From assembly GCF_009649815.1 (NCBI RefSeq), contig NZ_WJIC01000035.1, positions 1-64,000 of the forward strand: DNA of 64,000 bases, written 5' to 3'. Source of the stretch: Nocardia sp. SYP-A9097 (lineage in GTDB: Bacteria; Actinomycetota; Actinomycetes; Mycobacteriales; Mycobacteriaceae). The notes under the pieces were generated by a model that had not been told where the DNA came from, did not search any database, and worked only from the letters and a program-made list of their open reading frames with translations. How positions within the stretch are numbered: position 1 is the stretch's first letter; every line of letters starts with the position of its first letter. Positions 52,540 to 63,700 of this stretch are shown here, piece after piece. The position numbers and the translations under genes were made by a program.

Positions 52540-55500
52540 ATGACGCCACCGGTAAACGACGATCAGGCTGAGCTGTTCGACACCGGTCAGCCGAAACAGC
52601 AGGTTTTCGACCTGTCGGGTGGGGGAGGGGAAGCCGTCCATCCTTTGGATGTTCCCCAGCAGTTCGAGCCGGGTGGCTCCTACGAGGTCCGGGACGAACT
52701 GCAGAAACTGGTCATCGATGACCTGCTGGGGCCGTGGGACGGTCCGACCGAGGAGCGACGCCGGGGACCGCGGGAGCGATATGTCGTGGGTTTGCTGGGA
52801 CCCAAGCATCGTATCGACTCGGTGGGGCAGCGGTCCGACGAGGCGCCCAGCGACGAGACGGGCGTAACCGGCGATCCGTTCGAGCAGGGGCTTCCAGAGA
52901 TCGTCTCCGCGCAGGCGCTGGGCCGGATCTGGGCGTCGTCGATGGGGTTGTCGTTCTGTGTTCCCGCCGATGTCGATGCCGTCCTTGTCAATGCCCAATG
53001 GGGTTGCTACCACCCGGCGGAACAGGTGGACGACAAGGGGCGGACTTCGACGGTATGGGTAAGGGAGCCAATCGAATACGAACTCGAGATTCGGCTCGAC
53101 GCCGAACCTACCTACGCGATGCCCTTGACCGCCAAGCATCCCGACGATCCGGGCATTCATCTGACGGTGGCGGTCCGGTCTCGCGATGGCCGCCGGGTCG
53201 TGGAGCTCGTATTGGTGAACGGCCAGGCCGAGCCGGCTGGCCTCAAGGACACCGCGTGGATCTTCCAGTCACAGTTGACGGTGACCGCGCTCGATGGAAT
53301 CCGGGCAGTCTTCCTTCCGATCGATGATCCCGAAGACGAGCTCAAGGCGATCGAGGGCGATCTGGAGGAATTGCACCTGCGACTGCTTTACCGGCATGAG
53401 CGCCGCTACGCGGCCGGCCGGAATATCGCGGTGCACGCCGATATTCGAGAGGACGAGCGTGTCGCGCATCGGCTGACCACCATGTGGACGCCGGTCTACA
53501 ACGTGCCCGCGACCGTCGCGCCGTCCGGACCCGGCACCGCTATGGCCGATGTCGAACTGTCGATGGACAAGCTTGCCGAGGCGGAACCGCAGGCGCTGGC
53601 AAAGGGGCTGCTGCCGCTCATCGCCGGCTACGCGGCCTGGCTGAATCTGCGCGAAAAGGAGATCGACGGCCTGCCGGAGGCGTTGAAAGCCGTCGGCCGC
53701 AATGCGATCAACGACGCCCGCACCGCCTGCCGCCGGATCGCCGACGGCGTGCAACTGCTCACTGACCCCACTCAGCCGCGGCACGCCCACGCGCTCGCCG
53801 CCTTCCGTTTCGCCAATGAGGCGATGGCGTCCCAGCGCCGCAACACCGCACTGGCCCCACTGCGGGAGAAGGGGTTTGGTTACCCCGAAGCCAAGGCACA
53901 GATCGACGCGAAGGGTGCGGCAGCCGCCAGTTGGCGGCCATTTCAGCTCGCCTTCGTCCTGCTGAATCTGCCCTCGCTCACCGATCCGGGCCATCCGGAG
54001 CGGGCGGCCGATCACACCGCCCTGGTGGATCTGCTGTTCTTCCCCACCGGTGGTGGTAAGACCGAGGCCTATCTGGGTCTGACCGCGTACACCTTCGCGA
54101 TTCGTCGCCTGCAAGGTGTGCTTGGTACGGGCGTGGACGTCCGCGACGGGCTCGCCGGTGTCGCGGTGCTCATGCGATACACCTTGCGCTTGTTGACCGC
54201 CCAGCAGTTCCAGCGCGCGGCCGCGCTGGTCTGCGCCGCCGAGGTGATTCGTCGCCGCGACTCCGCGACCTGGGGTGCGGAGCCGTTCCGGATCGGCCTC
54301 TGGGTCGGGGAGAGCGTCGCACCCAACTGGTTCGAGGGCGCGAAGGAACAGGTCATCGAGGCCCGAGATTCCGCGAATGGGCGGCGCGCCAACGTATTGC
54401 AGACACTGAGTTGTCCGTGGTGTGGCAGCCAACTCGTCGCGCAGCGGGATCTGCATGTCGATGAGGATCGCCGGCGGATCCTGCTCTACTGCCCGCAGGC
54501 CGAAGGTGCTGCCGCATGCCCGTTCTCGCGAAAGAACTCGCCGGTCGAAGGACTGCCGATCATCACCATCGACGAGGAGATCTATCGCCTGGCTCCCAGC
54601 CTGGTGATCGCAACTGTCGACAAGCTCGCTCAGCTGCCGTGGAAAGGCCAGGCGGGCATGTTGTTCGGGCGCGTCGCCTCCCGCTGTCCACGGCATGGGT
54701 ATCGCCATGAGGATATGGACACGCGCACCGCGTGCGCCAGCAGGCATCGCAAGACGCACACGCTGCCGAGTGTCACGGCGGCGCCGGTGGTGCGGCTGCG
54801 GCCGCCGGACCTGATCATTCAGGACGAATTGCATTTGATCTCAGGCGCTCTCGGCACCACGATCGGTCTGTTCGAATCGGCCGTCGCGGAGCTGACGACC
54901 TGGCGTTTCGGAGACGCACTCACCGCACCGAAGGTCGTCGCGTCGACGGCTACCACCAAACGAGCCAGAGAACAGGTGCGCGGTGTGTTCGCGCGTGAGC
55001 TCGCAGTATTCCCGCCTCAGGTGCTCAATGTCGCCGACACATTCTTCTCCGAGCAAATGACCGTCACCAAGGATGATCCCGGCCGCCGTTACCTGGGACT
55101 GTGCGCACACGGTGTCCGAATGAAATCGGCCGAGATCCGGCTCGCTGAAATCCTTTTGATCGCGGGCCAGACGCTCTTCGACCGCTTCGGCGCGCCCGCC
55201 GACCCGTATATGACGACGGTCGGGTATTTCAATGCCACCCGTGAGTTGGCGGGAATGCGGCGTTATCTGGACGACGATGTGACCACCAGAGTGCGCCGGG
55301 GCAGTCGGCACACCGGCATGTCGGACCGGTTGCACACCAAGTCGTCGATGCTGTCCATTCAGGAACTCACCTCCCGCATCTCCTCCGGCGATATCAGCGA
55401 TGTGTTGAAACGACTCGAGTACGAGTTCCATCCCGACCTCGACACCTCCTCGCGCCGCCGTGACGCACCCGCCGAATACGCCCGATTCTTCAAAGACCAG

Positions 55501-56340
55501 CGGGCGGCCAAGTCGAACGAGAAGGTTGAACCCGCCCACGAGATCGCGCAGCGCTTCGGACAGCGTGAGCGGGACGGCCTACGGCCAGTGGACGCGGTGC
55601 TGGCCACGTCGATGCTGCAAGTGGGCGTGGACGTCCCCCGGTTCGGATTGATGGTGATGACCGGTCAACCGAAGAACACCGCCGAGTACATCCAGGCGTC
55701 CTCCCGGGTCGGCCGTGACGCCGCGCGGCCCGGATTGGTTGTGACCCTGTACAACTGGTCCCGCCCGCGCGATCTGGCCCATTACGAGGACTTCGAGCAT
55801 TACCACGCCACCTTCTACCGTCAGGTCGAAGCTCTGTCGGTGACCCCGTACACCCGCCGCTCCATCGATCGGGGCGCTGCCGGCATGTTCGTGGCCGCCA
55901 TTCGCAATGCGGTGGAAGCACATTCGCGCAACCCCGACGCCTTCGACGTCGATCTCGGCGGGCAGGGAGTGCAGCAGATCGTAGGTCGCATGCTCGCCCG
56001 CGCCGAGGCGGTGGACGGCCAGCGCGGCCGCTCTTACCTCGAGGAGCAGCTCAAGGTGATCAACGACCGCTGGGCCGGATCCGAGGGCCAAACCCACCCG
56101 TCGGTGCGGCTCGGCTACACCGACGGAACCTGGAACAGGCAGCAGTTGCGGGGACTGATCGAACCCGCGGGCAGCGGCGTCTGGGGAACCATGACGGTTG
56201 GAATGTCCATGCGGGAGACCGAGAACGAGATCAATCTGCTGTTCCCGCGCAAGGAAGCTCTGTTCGCGCCGTTGTACGGCGAACCCGACTGGTACTTCGC
56301 GTCACGGTCGGATGAGGAAGACGCCGAGGAGACCAACTGA
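52540..56340 (+). CDS. drmA: DISARM helicase DrmA
   Basis: The 1266-aa protein starts at ATG 52540, after AAGGAG. Core DISARM helicase motifs are present: a Walker A variant FPTGGGKTEA (K507), the DELH box IIQDELHLISG (D762) and, in the second lobe, GVDVPRFGLMVMTGQPKNTA and ASSRVGRD. A zinc-ribbon-like CPWCGSQL lies between them. DrmA works with DrmB to recognise incoming DNA, including its free 5' end. The gene overlaps drmB by one base (TGATG). It has its own divergent promoter region (52368-52539) because the operon is interrupted upstream. Confidence 0.93.
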   Translation: MTPPVNDDQAELFDTGQPKQQVFDLSGGGGEAVHPLDVPQQFEPGGSYEVRDELQKLVIDDLLGPWDGPTEERRRGPRERYVVGLLGPKHRIDSVGQRSDEAPSDETGVTGDPFEQGLPEIVSAQALGRIWASSMGLSFCVPADVDAVLVNAQWGCYHPAEQVDDKGRTSTVWVREPIEYELEIRLDAEPTYAMPLTAKHPDDPGIHLTVAVRSRDGRRVVELVLVNGQAEPAGLKDTAWIFQSQLTVTALDGIRAVFLPIDDPEDELKAIEGDLEELHLRLLYRHERRYAAGRNIAVHADIREDERVAHRLTTMWTPVYNVPATVAPSGPGTAMADVELSMDKLAEAEPQALAKGLLPLIAGYAAWLNLREKEIDGLPEALKAVGRNAINDARTACRRIADGVQLLTDPTQPRHAHALAAFRFANEAMASQRRNTALAPLREKGFGYPEAKAQIDAKGAAAASWRPFQLAFVLLNLPSLTDPGHPERAADHTALVDLLFFPTGGGKTEAYLGLTAYTFAIRRLQGVLGTGVDVRDGLAGVAVLMRYTLRLLTAQQFQRAAALVCAAEVIRRRDSATWGAEPFRIGLWVGESVAPNWFEGAKEQVIEARDSANGRRANVLQTLSCPWCGSQLVAQRDLHVDEDRRRILLYCPQAEGAAACPFSRKNSPVEGLPIITIDEEIYRLAPSLVIATVDKLAQLPWKGQAGMLFGRVASRCPRHGYRHEDMDTRTACASRHRKTHTLPSVTAAPVVRLRPPDLIIQDELHLISGALGTTIGLFESAVAELTTWRFGDALTAPKVVASTATTKRAREQVRGVFARELAVFPPQVLNVADTFFSEQMTVTKDDPGRRYLGLCAHGVRMKSAEIRLAEILLIAGQTLFDRFGAPADPYMTTVGYFNATRELAGMRRYLDDDVTTRVRRGSRHTGMSDRLHTKSSMLSIQELTSRISSGDISDVLKRLEYEFHPDLDTSSRRRDAPAEYARFFKDQRAAKSNEKVEPAHEIAQRFGQRERDGLRPVDAVLATSMLQVGVDVPRFGLMVMTGQPKNTAEYIQASSRVGRDAARPGLVVTLYNWSRPRDLAHYEDFEHYHATFYRQVEALSVTPYTRRSIDRGAAGMFVAAIRNAVEAHSRNPDAFDVDLGGQGVQQIVGRMLARAEAVDGQRGRSYLEEQLKVINDRWAGSEGQTHPSVRLGYTDGTWNRQQLRGLIEPAGSGVWGTMTVGMSMRETENEINLLFPRKEALFAPLYGEPDWYFASRSDEEDAEETN

Positions 56341-58244
56341 TGGCCGACAACTTCGAATACTTCAGGCGGGTCGGCAGTGTCCGTCCGAGTCACCTGATGT
56401 TCACCACCGGGGTGGGTGCTCTGGTGGATCTGCCGAACTTCGCGGTATTGGTGAAAGGTCTGGACGACTGGGATCTGCGCAAGACGCCGCAGATGCCGAT
56501 TGTGGAGCCGCGCGTCCTGGACGCGGTACAGCGGATCCTGGGCAAGGGTGTCAAGGACTTACAGCCCGCGCCGTGGCTCGAAGGCATGGACAGCGATCCC
56601 AAGGGGCCCGCGTCTACGGTCGGCGTGCCGGTCACACCGTTTCCCGGATGGTTCCGGTGCACCTATTGCAATCTGCTCGCCCCGTTGAGCGGGCACGCTT
56701 TCGAGTTCCAGAATATCAATGCGCGCCGACCGCACGAGGCGCGCTTCGTGCACGCGAAGTGTGCCAAGAAGGGCACGGCGCGGCCGCTCGCGGTCACCGC
56801 GCGATTCGTATTGTCTTGCACCAATGGGCATTTGGATGAATTTCCGTACCGGGAGTTCGTGCATCAGGGTGCGTCTTGTCCGCAGGTCGCGTACCCCAGG
56901 CTCCAGATGGAGGACCGCGGCGGCAACCTCGGAGCGGACGTGAAGATCACCTGTTTGAACTGTTCGGCCGAGCGCAATATTCGTGATGCGATGGGAGCCC
57001 GCGGTCAGGAGAATCTGCCGCCGTGTCGTGCCCGCCATCCGCACCTGGCCATTTTCGAACCACGCGGCTGCGTCAAAGAGCCCAAGGTCATTGTTGTCGG
57101 CGCGTCCAATCAGTGGTTCGCCGAGACCCTTTCGGGGCTGGCCGTTCCGCCACTGGCGGGCAGCGTGCTCGATGCGTTGGTCGAAAAGCATTGGGCCGCA
57201 CTGGAACCACTGCAACCGGCGATGTATCCCTATGGTCGGAGCCAAGTCCCCGCCTTCAAGGAACTCCTCGACTGGACCGATGAGCAGATCGCGCAGGCGG
57301 TTGAGCGGCACCGGGCTGAACTCGTGGGTGCGGTCGCCGAAGAGTCGGACGACTCCGGTGTTGATCTGAAGGAGGCGGAATGGCAGGTGTTCTCCGGAGA
57401 GCAACTGCCCGACCCGAATTCAGACTTTGCCCTGTATCGGGATGTGGATGGCGTACCGAAGCCGCTGTCCGGAATCTACGACGATGTGATTCAAGCCGAG
57501 CGTTTGCGGGAAGTGCGGGCGCTCATTGGATTCACGCGCCTGGACGCGCCTGACCCTGAGGATCGGAAACTGGTTCCGATGGCTCCGATGTCCCGCGGTA
57601 AATCTGATTGGATTCCCGCCAGCGAGGTGCGCGGCGAGGGGTTGTTCTTCAAGCTGCCCGAGGATCTGCTGCGCGATTGGGAGCAACGGGTTCAAGGTTC
57701 GGAAGCCATGGCGAGGCATCAGGAAGCGTATGGCTTCTATCGGAGGGATCGGTACTCGGACCGGATCGTCGGGCCGTTCGATCCCATGGCCAATTGGCCG
57801 GGTATGCGTTTCTATGCGCTGCACACCCTGTCCCACTTGCTGATTCGTACGATCGCACTCGAATGCGGCTACGGCTCCGCATCGTTGTCGGAAAGAATCT
57901 ACTCCGCTGACTCCGACGACGGCCCGCGCAGCGGAATCCTCATCTACACCGCTGTCCCCGACTCGGAAGGTACCCTTGGCGGGCTGGTGTCCCTGGCCGA
58001 ACCGGACCAACTCGTGCGTTTGACGCGCCGGGCGTTGCAGGATGCCCGGAACTGTTCTTCCGATCCGCTGTGCGCGGAGCGGCTGCCGATCAAGGACTCC
58101 GACATCCTGCACGGAGCCGCCTGTCACATTTGCCTTTTCGTCTCCGAGACCACCTGCGAAAGGGGCAATAAGTTCCTCGACCGGCGGTTCGTTGTGCCAC
58201 TTGGCGACCATCCGGAACTAGCCTTGTTCCCGGATCTGCCGTGA
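56340..58244 (+). CDS. drmB: DISARM DUF1998 protein DrmB
   Basis: The 634-aa protein starts at ATG 56340, overlapping the drmA stop. Several cysteine pairs suggest zinc binding (CTYCNLLAP near 105; CLNCSAERN near 205). The DUF1998 region at the C-terminus includes HTLSHLLIRTIALECGYGSA, GILIYTAVPDSEGTLGGLV and ACHICLFVSETTCERGN. DrmB forms a stable complex with DrmA. The GTGA overlap with drmC shows one translational unit. Confidence 0.93.
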   Translation: MADNFEYFRRVGSVRPSHLMFTTGVGALVDLPNFAVLVKGLDDWDLRKTPQMPIVEPRVLDAVQRILGKGVKDLQPAPWLEGMDSDPKGPASTVGVPVTPFPGWFRCTYCNLLAPLSGHAFEFQNINARRPHEARFVHAKCAKKGTARPLAVTARFVLSCTNGHLDEFPYREFVHQGASCPQVAYPRLQMEDRGGNLGADVKITCLNCSAERNIRDAMGARGQENLPPCRARHPHLAIFEPRGCVKEPKVIVVGASNQWFAETLSGLAVPPLAGSVLDALVEKHWAALEPLQPAMYPYGRSQVPAFKELLDWTDEQIAQAVERHRAELVGAVAEESDDSGVDLKEAEWQVFSGEQLPDPNSDFALYRDVDGVPKPLSGIYDDVIQAERLREVRALIGFTRLDAPDPEDRKLVPMAPMSRGKSDWIPASEVRGEGLFFKLPEDLLRDWEQRVQGSEAMARHQEAYGFYRRDRYSDRIVGPFDPMANWPGMRFYALHTLSHLLIRTIALECGYGSASLSERIYSADSDDGPRSGILIYTAVPDSEGTLGGLVSLAEPDQLVRLTRRALQDARNCSSDPLCAERLPIKDSDILHGAACHICLFVSETTCERGNKFLDRRFVVPLGDHPELALFPDLP

Positions 58245-58957
58245 AACTGGAGGAGGCCGCAGGGCGGCTCGGACCGTCTCGGCTTCGTAAGCTCGCCGAA
58301 TTGCTCGCCGGTGGCGCGGAACCTGTGGCGATGATCGATGCCGCTGCCGGATTCGTGAACGAGGCTCGGACGATTCTGGACGCGACGGCCGATCATGCAC
58401 CGAGGGAGGCCGCCGCGTACTTACGAGGCTTCGCGGCTGGTCTGGATCATCCCGAGCTGCGGGTGGAGTCGGTGTGGAGCGGGCCGTCGGTCCACGGTGT
58501 CCCGGTACGGTCCACCGCGCAGGTTCTCATCGAGCTGATCGAGCGGGTGGGAAAAGAATTGCTGCTGACGACATATTCGGCCAAACAGCATGAGCACCTA
58601 CGTGATTCGCTCGCTCGGGCGGTTCGCCGCAAAGTACGGACCGTCGTCGTCGTGGAAACGCTGCAAGGGGCCGCGGGTGCGATCGGCGGTGACGAACCCG
58701 CCCTCGCCTTTGCGGGCACCGGTGTCGAGCTGTGGCATTGGCCATCCGGCTCGCGGGAGAAAGGGGCCAAGATGCATGCGAAACTCGCGGTAGCCGACCG
58801 ACGGGAGCTGCTCGTGTCGAGCGCCAACCTGACGCAGTCCGGTGTCGGGCACAACATTGAGGCAGGGTTGCTGATTCAGGGTGGAACCGCGCCGCAGCGT
58901 GCCGCGGAACATCTCATGGCTCTCAAATCGACAGGAGTGCTGGAACGATTGTTGTGA
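58241..58957 (+). CDS. drmC: DISARM phospholipase D-type nuclease DrmC
   Basis: The 238-aa protein starts at GTG 58241, overlapping drmB. A single HKD motif is present (MHAKLAVADRRELLVSSANL), so the enzyme probably works as a dimer like other one-motif PLD nucleases. DrmC is the least essential part of studied DISARM systems. It is also the last of the set here, and only 30 bases separate it from the kinase gene. Confidence 0.92.
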   Translation: MKLEEAAGRLGPSRLRKLAELLAGGAEPVAMIDAAAGFVNEARTILDATADHAPREAAAYLRGFAAGLDHPELRVESVWSGPSVHGVPVRSTAQVLIELIERVGKELLLTTYSAKQHEHLRDSLARAVRRKVRTVVVVETLQGAAGAIGGDEPALAFAGTGVELWHWPSGSREKGAKMHAKLAVADRRELLVSSANLTQSGVGHNIEAGLLIQGGTAPQRAAEHLMALKSTGVLERLL

Positions 58958-58987
58958 CATCCGCCCCGGTGCGATGAGATAGATCCT

Positions 58988-60502
58988 GTGCGCGGATTGG
59001 TGATCGGGGAGCGATACCGGCTGGACGAGCCGTTGGGCTGCGGTGGCATGGGTGAGGTGTACCGGGGCACCGACACCGTGCTGGATCGGCAGGTCGCGAT
59101 CAAGCTCATTCATCAGAAGCACATCGGAGACGATGAGGTGGTTCGGCGTTTCCTGCGGGAGGGCAAACTGACCGCACGGCTTGATCATCCAGGTGTTCCG
59201 GCTGTTTACGGGCAGGGTCTGATCTCCGAAGCCGCTCACCCGCTGCACGGTCAGCTCTACATGGCCATGCAGTATGTCGACGGTTGGAACGTGGACGATT
59301 TGGTCGCCTCCTATCATCCGCTCCCTATCGGCTGGGCCGTCGCGATCGCGGCCCAGATCTGCGCCGTCCTGCACCATGCTCACCAATTCAGCGTGATTCA
59401 CCGGGACCTCAAACCCGGCAATCTGATGGTCACCTCGGATGGTTTCGTCAAGGTCCTGGATTTCGGCCTGGCCACCGCTCTGGGCGACCCGTCGCAATCG
59501 AAGATCAGCATGACCGGGGTACCCGTGGGTACGTGGTTGTACATGGCTCCCGAGCAGTTCGGCGACGGCAGTGAAGTGGGCCCCGCAACCGACCTCTACG
59601 CCCTCGGGCTCGTTCTATACCGAATGATCGCGGGCGCACCGCTTTTCGATACTCGGTCCTACGCCGACACCATGAGGGGGCACGTCCTCGAGATCCCCGA
59701 ATCGCTTCGGGCCTTCCGCGCCGACGTTCCGCAGGACATCGAAGAGCTGGTGCGGCAATTGCTGGCCAAAGCGCCCGACGACCGTCCCGCCGGCGCGCTG
59801 GAGGTATACCGCCGACTGCTGCCGCATGCGACGGGATTGACCGCCCTCCCCGGCGCGATCGGCTCCGAGCTCACCGCTGCTCGAATGTATGCCGGTGTCC
59901 TCGCCGACTCGTCATCTGAGGCCACTCCCGCCGCCAGATTCACCCGCGGCGATCTTGACCGGATGCGGAGGCGGGCAACGGGACTCGCGCGATCGGCGCA
60001 AGCGGGCGAGGCGATCGATCTGCTCCTGGATACTGCTTGCCAGGCCGCGATGTCCATGGGCTCTGACCATGCCGATGTACTCGAGGTTCGCCTCGACGCG
60101 GCCGATCTCATGTTCGGCAACGGCAGGTACGCCGAGGCTGCGGATGCCTTCGCCGTGTTGGTCGGCGATCTGACGAAGCGTGACGGCAAGGACGACGAAC
60201 GTGTCCTGAATATCCGTCGACGCGAGGCGGATTGCCTGGTATGCGCATCGCAGCCGAACCTCGGGCTCGCCAAACTACAGGATTTGGCCGTTGACATGGA
60301 TCGTGTATTCGGCGCATCGGACAACCGGACCTACGACCTGCGCCACCAAATCAGCTTGCTCTTGGACGGGTTGGGTCGCACCCCCGAGGCCATTGACGCA
60401 CTCGAAGAGCTGATCGCTGATGTCAGCCACGAGCTCGGTCCCGAACACAGCCGGACCCGGCTGCTGACGAATGATCTCGAGCGGATGAATCGGAAGCTCT
60501 GA
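58988..60502 (+). CDS. Soluble Ser/Thr protein kinase with TPR-like tail
   Basis: The 504-aa protein starts at GTG 58988, 30 bases after drmC, so it is likely on the DISARM transcript. The Hanks-type kinase is complete: the glycine loop LGCGGMGEVYRG, the lysine in VAIKLIH (about 38), the catalytic loop HRDLKPGN (about 138), DFGLA (about 158) and MAPEQFG. The C-terminal 200 residues are TPR-like (SAQAGEAIDLLLDTACQAAM, RYAEAADAFAVLVGDL, GRTPEAIDALEELI). There is no membrane segment or PASTA repeats, so it is not a PknB-type wall sensor. A signalling role tied to the defence genes is inferred from position. Confidence 0.88.
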   Translation: MRGLVIGERYRLDEPLGCGGMGEVYRGTDTVLDRQVAIKLIHQKHIGDDEVVRRFLREGKLTARLDHPGVPAVYGQGLISEAAHPLHGQLYMAMQYVDGWNVDDLVASYHPLPIGWAVAIAAQICAVLHHAHQFSVIHRDLKPGNLMVTSDGFVKVLDFGLATALGDPSQSKISMTGVPVGTWLYMAPEQFGDGSEVGPATDLYALGLVLYRMIAGAPLFDTRSYADTMRGHVLEIPESLRAFRADVPQDIEELVRQLLAKAPDDRPAGALEVYRRLLPHATGLTALPGAIGSELTAARMYAGVLADSSSEATPAARFTRGDLDRMRRRATGLARSAQAGEAIDLLLDTACQAAMSMGSDHADVLEVRLDAADLMFGNGRYAEAADAFAVLVGDLTKRDGKDDERVLNIRRREADCLVCASQPNLGLAKLQDLAVDMDRVFGASDNRTYDLRHQISLLLDGLGRTPEAIDALEELIADVSHELGPEHSRTRLLTNDLERMNRKL

Positions 60503-60778
60503 AGGAGGCCGCCGGTGCTTCTTGATTTGTGGAATCCGTGTGTCCGGTGAAAAGAGTTCCGTCAGAGCTGAACTCGACCTGCAGTGAATGAAAACCGACT
60601 GGTCGCTCCCGTATCTCACGAATAAGGATCTCGAGTAACGCCGGCCCTCGCCGACTGATACTGATAGAGAATATTGTGATCAAGACCGGTTGTTCGGGGC
60701 CGTCGATGATCGGCCGCGAAGTGGTGTCGCCGATTGTCGGAAGCGTTTGGTCGTGTCAAGGTGCGAAGTGTGGGGAGC
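60503..60778. other. 276-base spacer between kinase and helicase genes
   Basis: No gene is supported. GGCCG (60698-60702) and CGGCC (60711-60715) form a short inverted repeat. The AT-rich stretch 60655-60685 (GATACTGATAGAGAATATTG) could be the promoter of the large helicase gene. The start codon lacks a strong ribosome binding site beyond GGGGAG next to it. Confidence 0.4.
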
Positions 60779-63700
60779 ATGGCTGAAGTGAGATCGTCGC
60801 GGACTTCGGGTGGTGCCAGTGAACCGGATCCGGTGAAGGAGGTCCTGTCCCGCTGGCGATCCTCACTGATCGATCTGAGCGGGCGCAACCGGCTCTTGAA
60901 CTTCCGGCATACGAAGTCGGCGACTCTGGAGGTCTCTGCTCCGGCCGCTGTGGAGTTCGTCGAAAGACTAACTGGCGGATTGGGATTCGCGAAGCTTCCG
61001 GATACCGCGGTTGCGGACGGTGAAACGCCACGGCGGATGCGGGACTACAGTGGTCCCGATATCGTGACGGACAAGGTCACGGCTCCGGAGTTGCATCGCG
61101 CACTGCGTAACTTGCGGACCAAAGCCTCGGCCATGTTCCTCGATTACGGTCTGTGGACTCTCCAGGTCGGTGTGGGCATGCTGCGCTGGGGTGAGGACGG
61201 TGCGCAGAGTGCCAATGACGCACCGCTGATCCTGATCCCGGTGGTCATCGATCTGACCAACAAGGGCGAGTATCGGTTGCGGATCAACCCCGACGACGAC
61301 CCCCGCCACAACCCGGCGCTCGGCGTCAAACTCGAACAGTTCCATATCGATTGGTCCGATGTCGTAGCTCAGGAGCCGACGGACCTATCGGAGGTATTGG
61401 CGGCGGCTCGGCGGGCGATCGCGCACAAGCCCGGCTGGACGCTCTCGGACCGGGTTGTGGTGGGGCAGTTCGCCTCTCACAAAGAGATTATGTACAAGGA
61501 CCTGCTCGAGAACCAGGATCGGATCGTGTCGAGCGATCTCGTGCGTGCCGTGGCGCTCGGTCCACGTTCCGGATTGGCTTCGGACAGTTTCGATTTCGAG
61601 GAGATCGATATCGACCGGGTCGACGAACTCAGTCCGCCTGAGCGGTCCCCGCTGATTCTCGACGCCGATGCTTCCCAGCGGCAAGCTGTGGCCGCCGCGG
61701 TGGGCGGGGAGTCGTTCGTGCTGGATGGTCCGCCGGGAACGGGTAAGAGTCAGACGATCGCAAATATGATCGCGGGACTGCTGCACGTGGGAAAGACCGT
61801 GCTGTTCGTTTCGGAGAAGGCCGCGGCGCTGGATGTGGTGCTGGATCGGTTGCGGTCAACGGGATTGGACTCCTACGCGCTACCGATACACAGTCACAAC
61901 ACCAGCCGACGAGTGGTCGCCAAGAAACTCGGCGACGCACTGCGCGAGGCGCCGCACGCGGCGCGGCTGTCGGAGTACGAGATATCCGCTGTTCGTGACG
62001 CGCGGGAATCGTTGAGCGCGTACGCGGACGCGATGAACGCGGTACGCGGCCCGCTCGGAGCCACCCTGCATGACGAGATGGGTGCGGCGGGACTGCTCAA
62101 TTCCGCGCCGCTGGCCTACGACCTGCTGCGCAACGAGCGGGAGTTCCGGCCGGAGAACCTCACCCGCAAGGACCTGAGCGCGATCCTGCACGCTGCGGAA
62201 TCCATTGCCCAGGTGTGGTCCTGCGCTGTTGACAAGGGCCATCCGTGGCGCGGTCTCCGCCCGGATGCCGATGATGCGCGGTTCATCGTTGAGGGAGCAC
62301 GGGAAGCGCTGTGCCAGTTGGAGGTATCGCTCGAACGATACCGGGATCTCACCGCGAATGGTCCGGTGCGCGACGACGCCGGGACCGATCGGATCGAGAA
62401 GCTGGTCGGATTGTTGTCCACACGCCGGGGCACTCCCGAATCATGGTTGACGACAGCGAGGTTCGCCGATCTGACATCGCAGGTCGACAAGTTCATCGCA
62501 CAGTTGCGCGGCGTCCGGAAGGCGCGTAGCGCGGCCGGGGCCGCCGCAGGCGAGAATTGGGAGGATCTTCCGACGCGCCTGACCGCCGGTATCCCCGACA
62601 CCGAACGCGCTCTGCGGCATATGGTTCCGCCGGGGCTGGAACCAGCCGCGTACACGGCGGCGCGGGCGCGGCGAGTTGGCAGCGAATTCACTTCGATCGC
62701 AGACCATCTCGACAGCCTGGCAGCCATGGCCGCCGACCTGTCGGACCAGATCGGTCTATATGAACCCCTGGATATGGTCGCTGTGCGGAAGCTTTGCGAT
62801 CTGCTCGATGCGGCAGCGGCCGAACACCGGCCTCCGGCAGCTTGGCTTACCGTCTGGGGTGCGAAAGCCGCTGAGCAAGCCGCGATCAGTGTGCTCGCGG
62901 ATCGTCTGGCCGAATTTCTGACCAGGCGTGACACGGCACGGGCCGCGCGAGTGTCGGCATCGAACGCGGCTGGTCCACACTGGGCGGAGTTTTCCGTCGA
63001 TCTCGACGCCGAGCCCTCCCCGGCGGAGAGCGCGCTCGCTCGTCTGATGCCTGCGGGTATGGATCTCACACCGGTGGCGCGTGGTCGGATTCGTGAATAT
63101 GGCGCTCGCTTCGACCGGCTACAACCCGTCGTGGACGCGGCGGCGCGGGCCGCCGCCGCCCTTGCCGCGCAATTGGGTTGCGCTGCGCCCGGATCGACCG
63201 CGCTGGCACACGATCTCATCGAATTGGCCGAATCGGCCAGACGAGCCGACCGTGCACTGGATACCTGGTTCGATCCGGCAGCGATGGGTGAAGTTCGTGA
63301 TCTGACTGCGGCGATAACCACTGCCGCAGTGGAATTGGAGACTGCGCGAGAGGCGGCCGCGGACTTCTTCCAACCCGAACTGGTCCACGCCGAGGCAGTC
63401 CCCGACGCCGTGGCCGACCTCCTCGCCGGGGCGCGGGGTATCGGTGGCCTGATGTCACGCCGAATTCGAAACGCTCGAAAGGTTATTGCCGCGACGACAG
63501 TCTCGGGGACATGGAAGCGTGAGCTTTACGAGCAGGTCCAGCTCGCGGCCGCATGGCACGCCGCTCATACTCGCCTACACGTTCTGGCGCGAGACAACGC
63601 TGAACTCCTCGGTCGTTACGCCGGATCGGAACTGCCCGATGTCGAGGGTCTGCGCTCGGCGTGTGCGCACGCCGAACTCATCCACGCGCTCGCGTCCGAG

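Noticed and set aside
53269..54834. 521-aa minus-strand frame opposite drmA
   Set aside because: It is a shadow of drmA, with Gln/Arg-rich sequence and no recognisable motif.
62116..63321. 401-aa minus-strand frame opposite the DUF4011 helicase
   Set aside because: It is Ser/Arg/Ala-rich, a typical shadow in high-GC DNA, and it lies opposite a continuous helicase frame.
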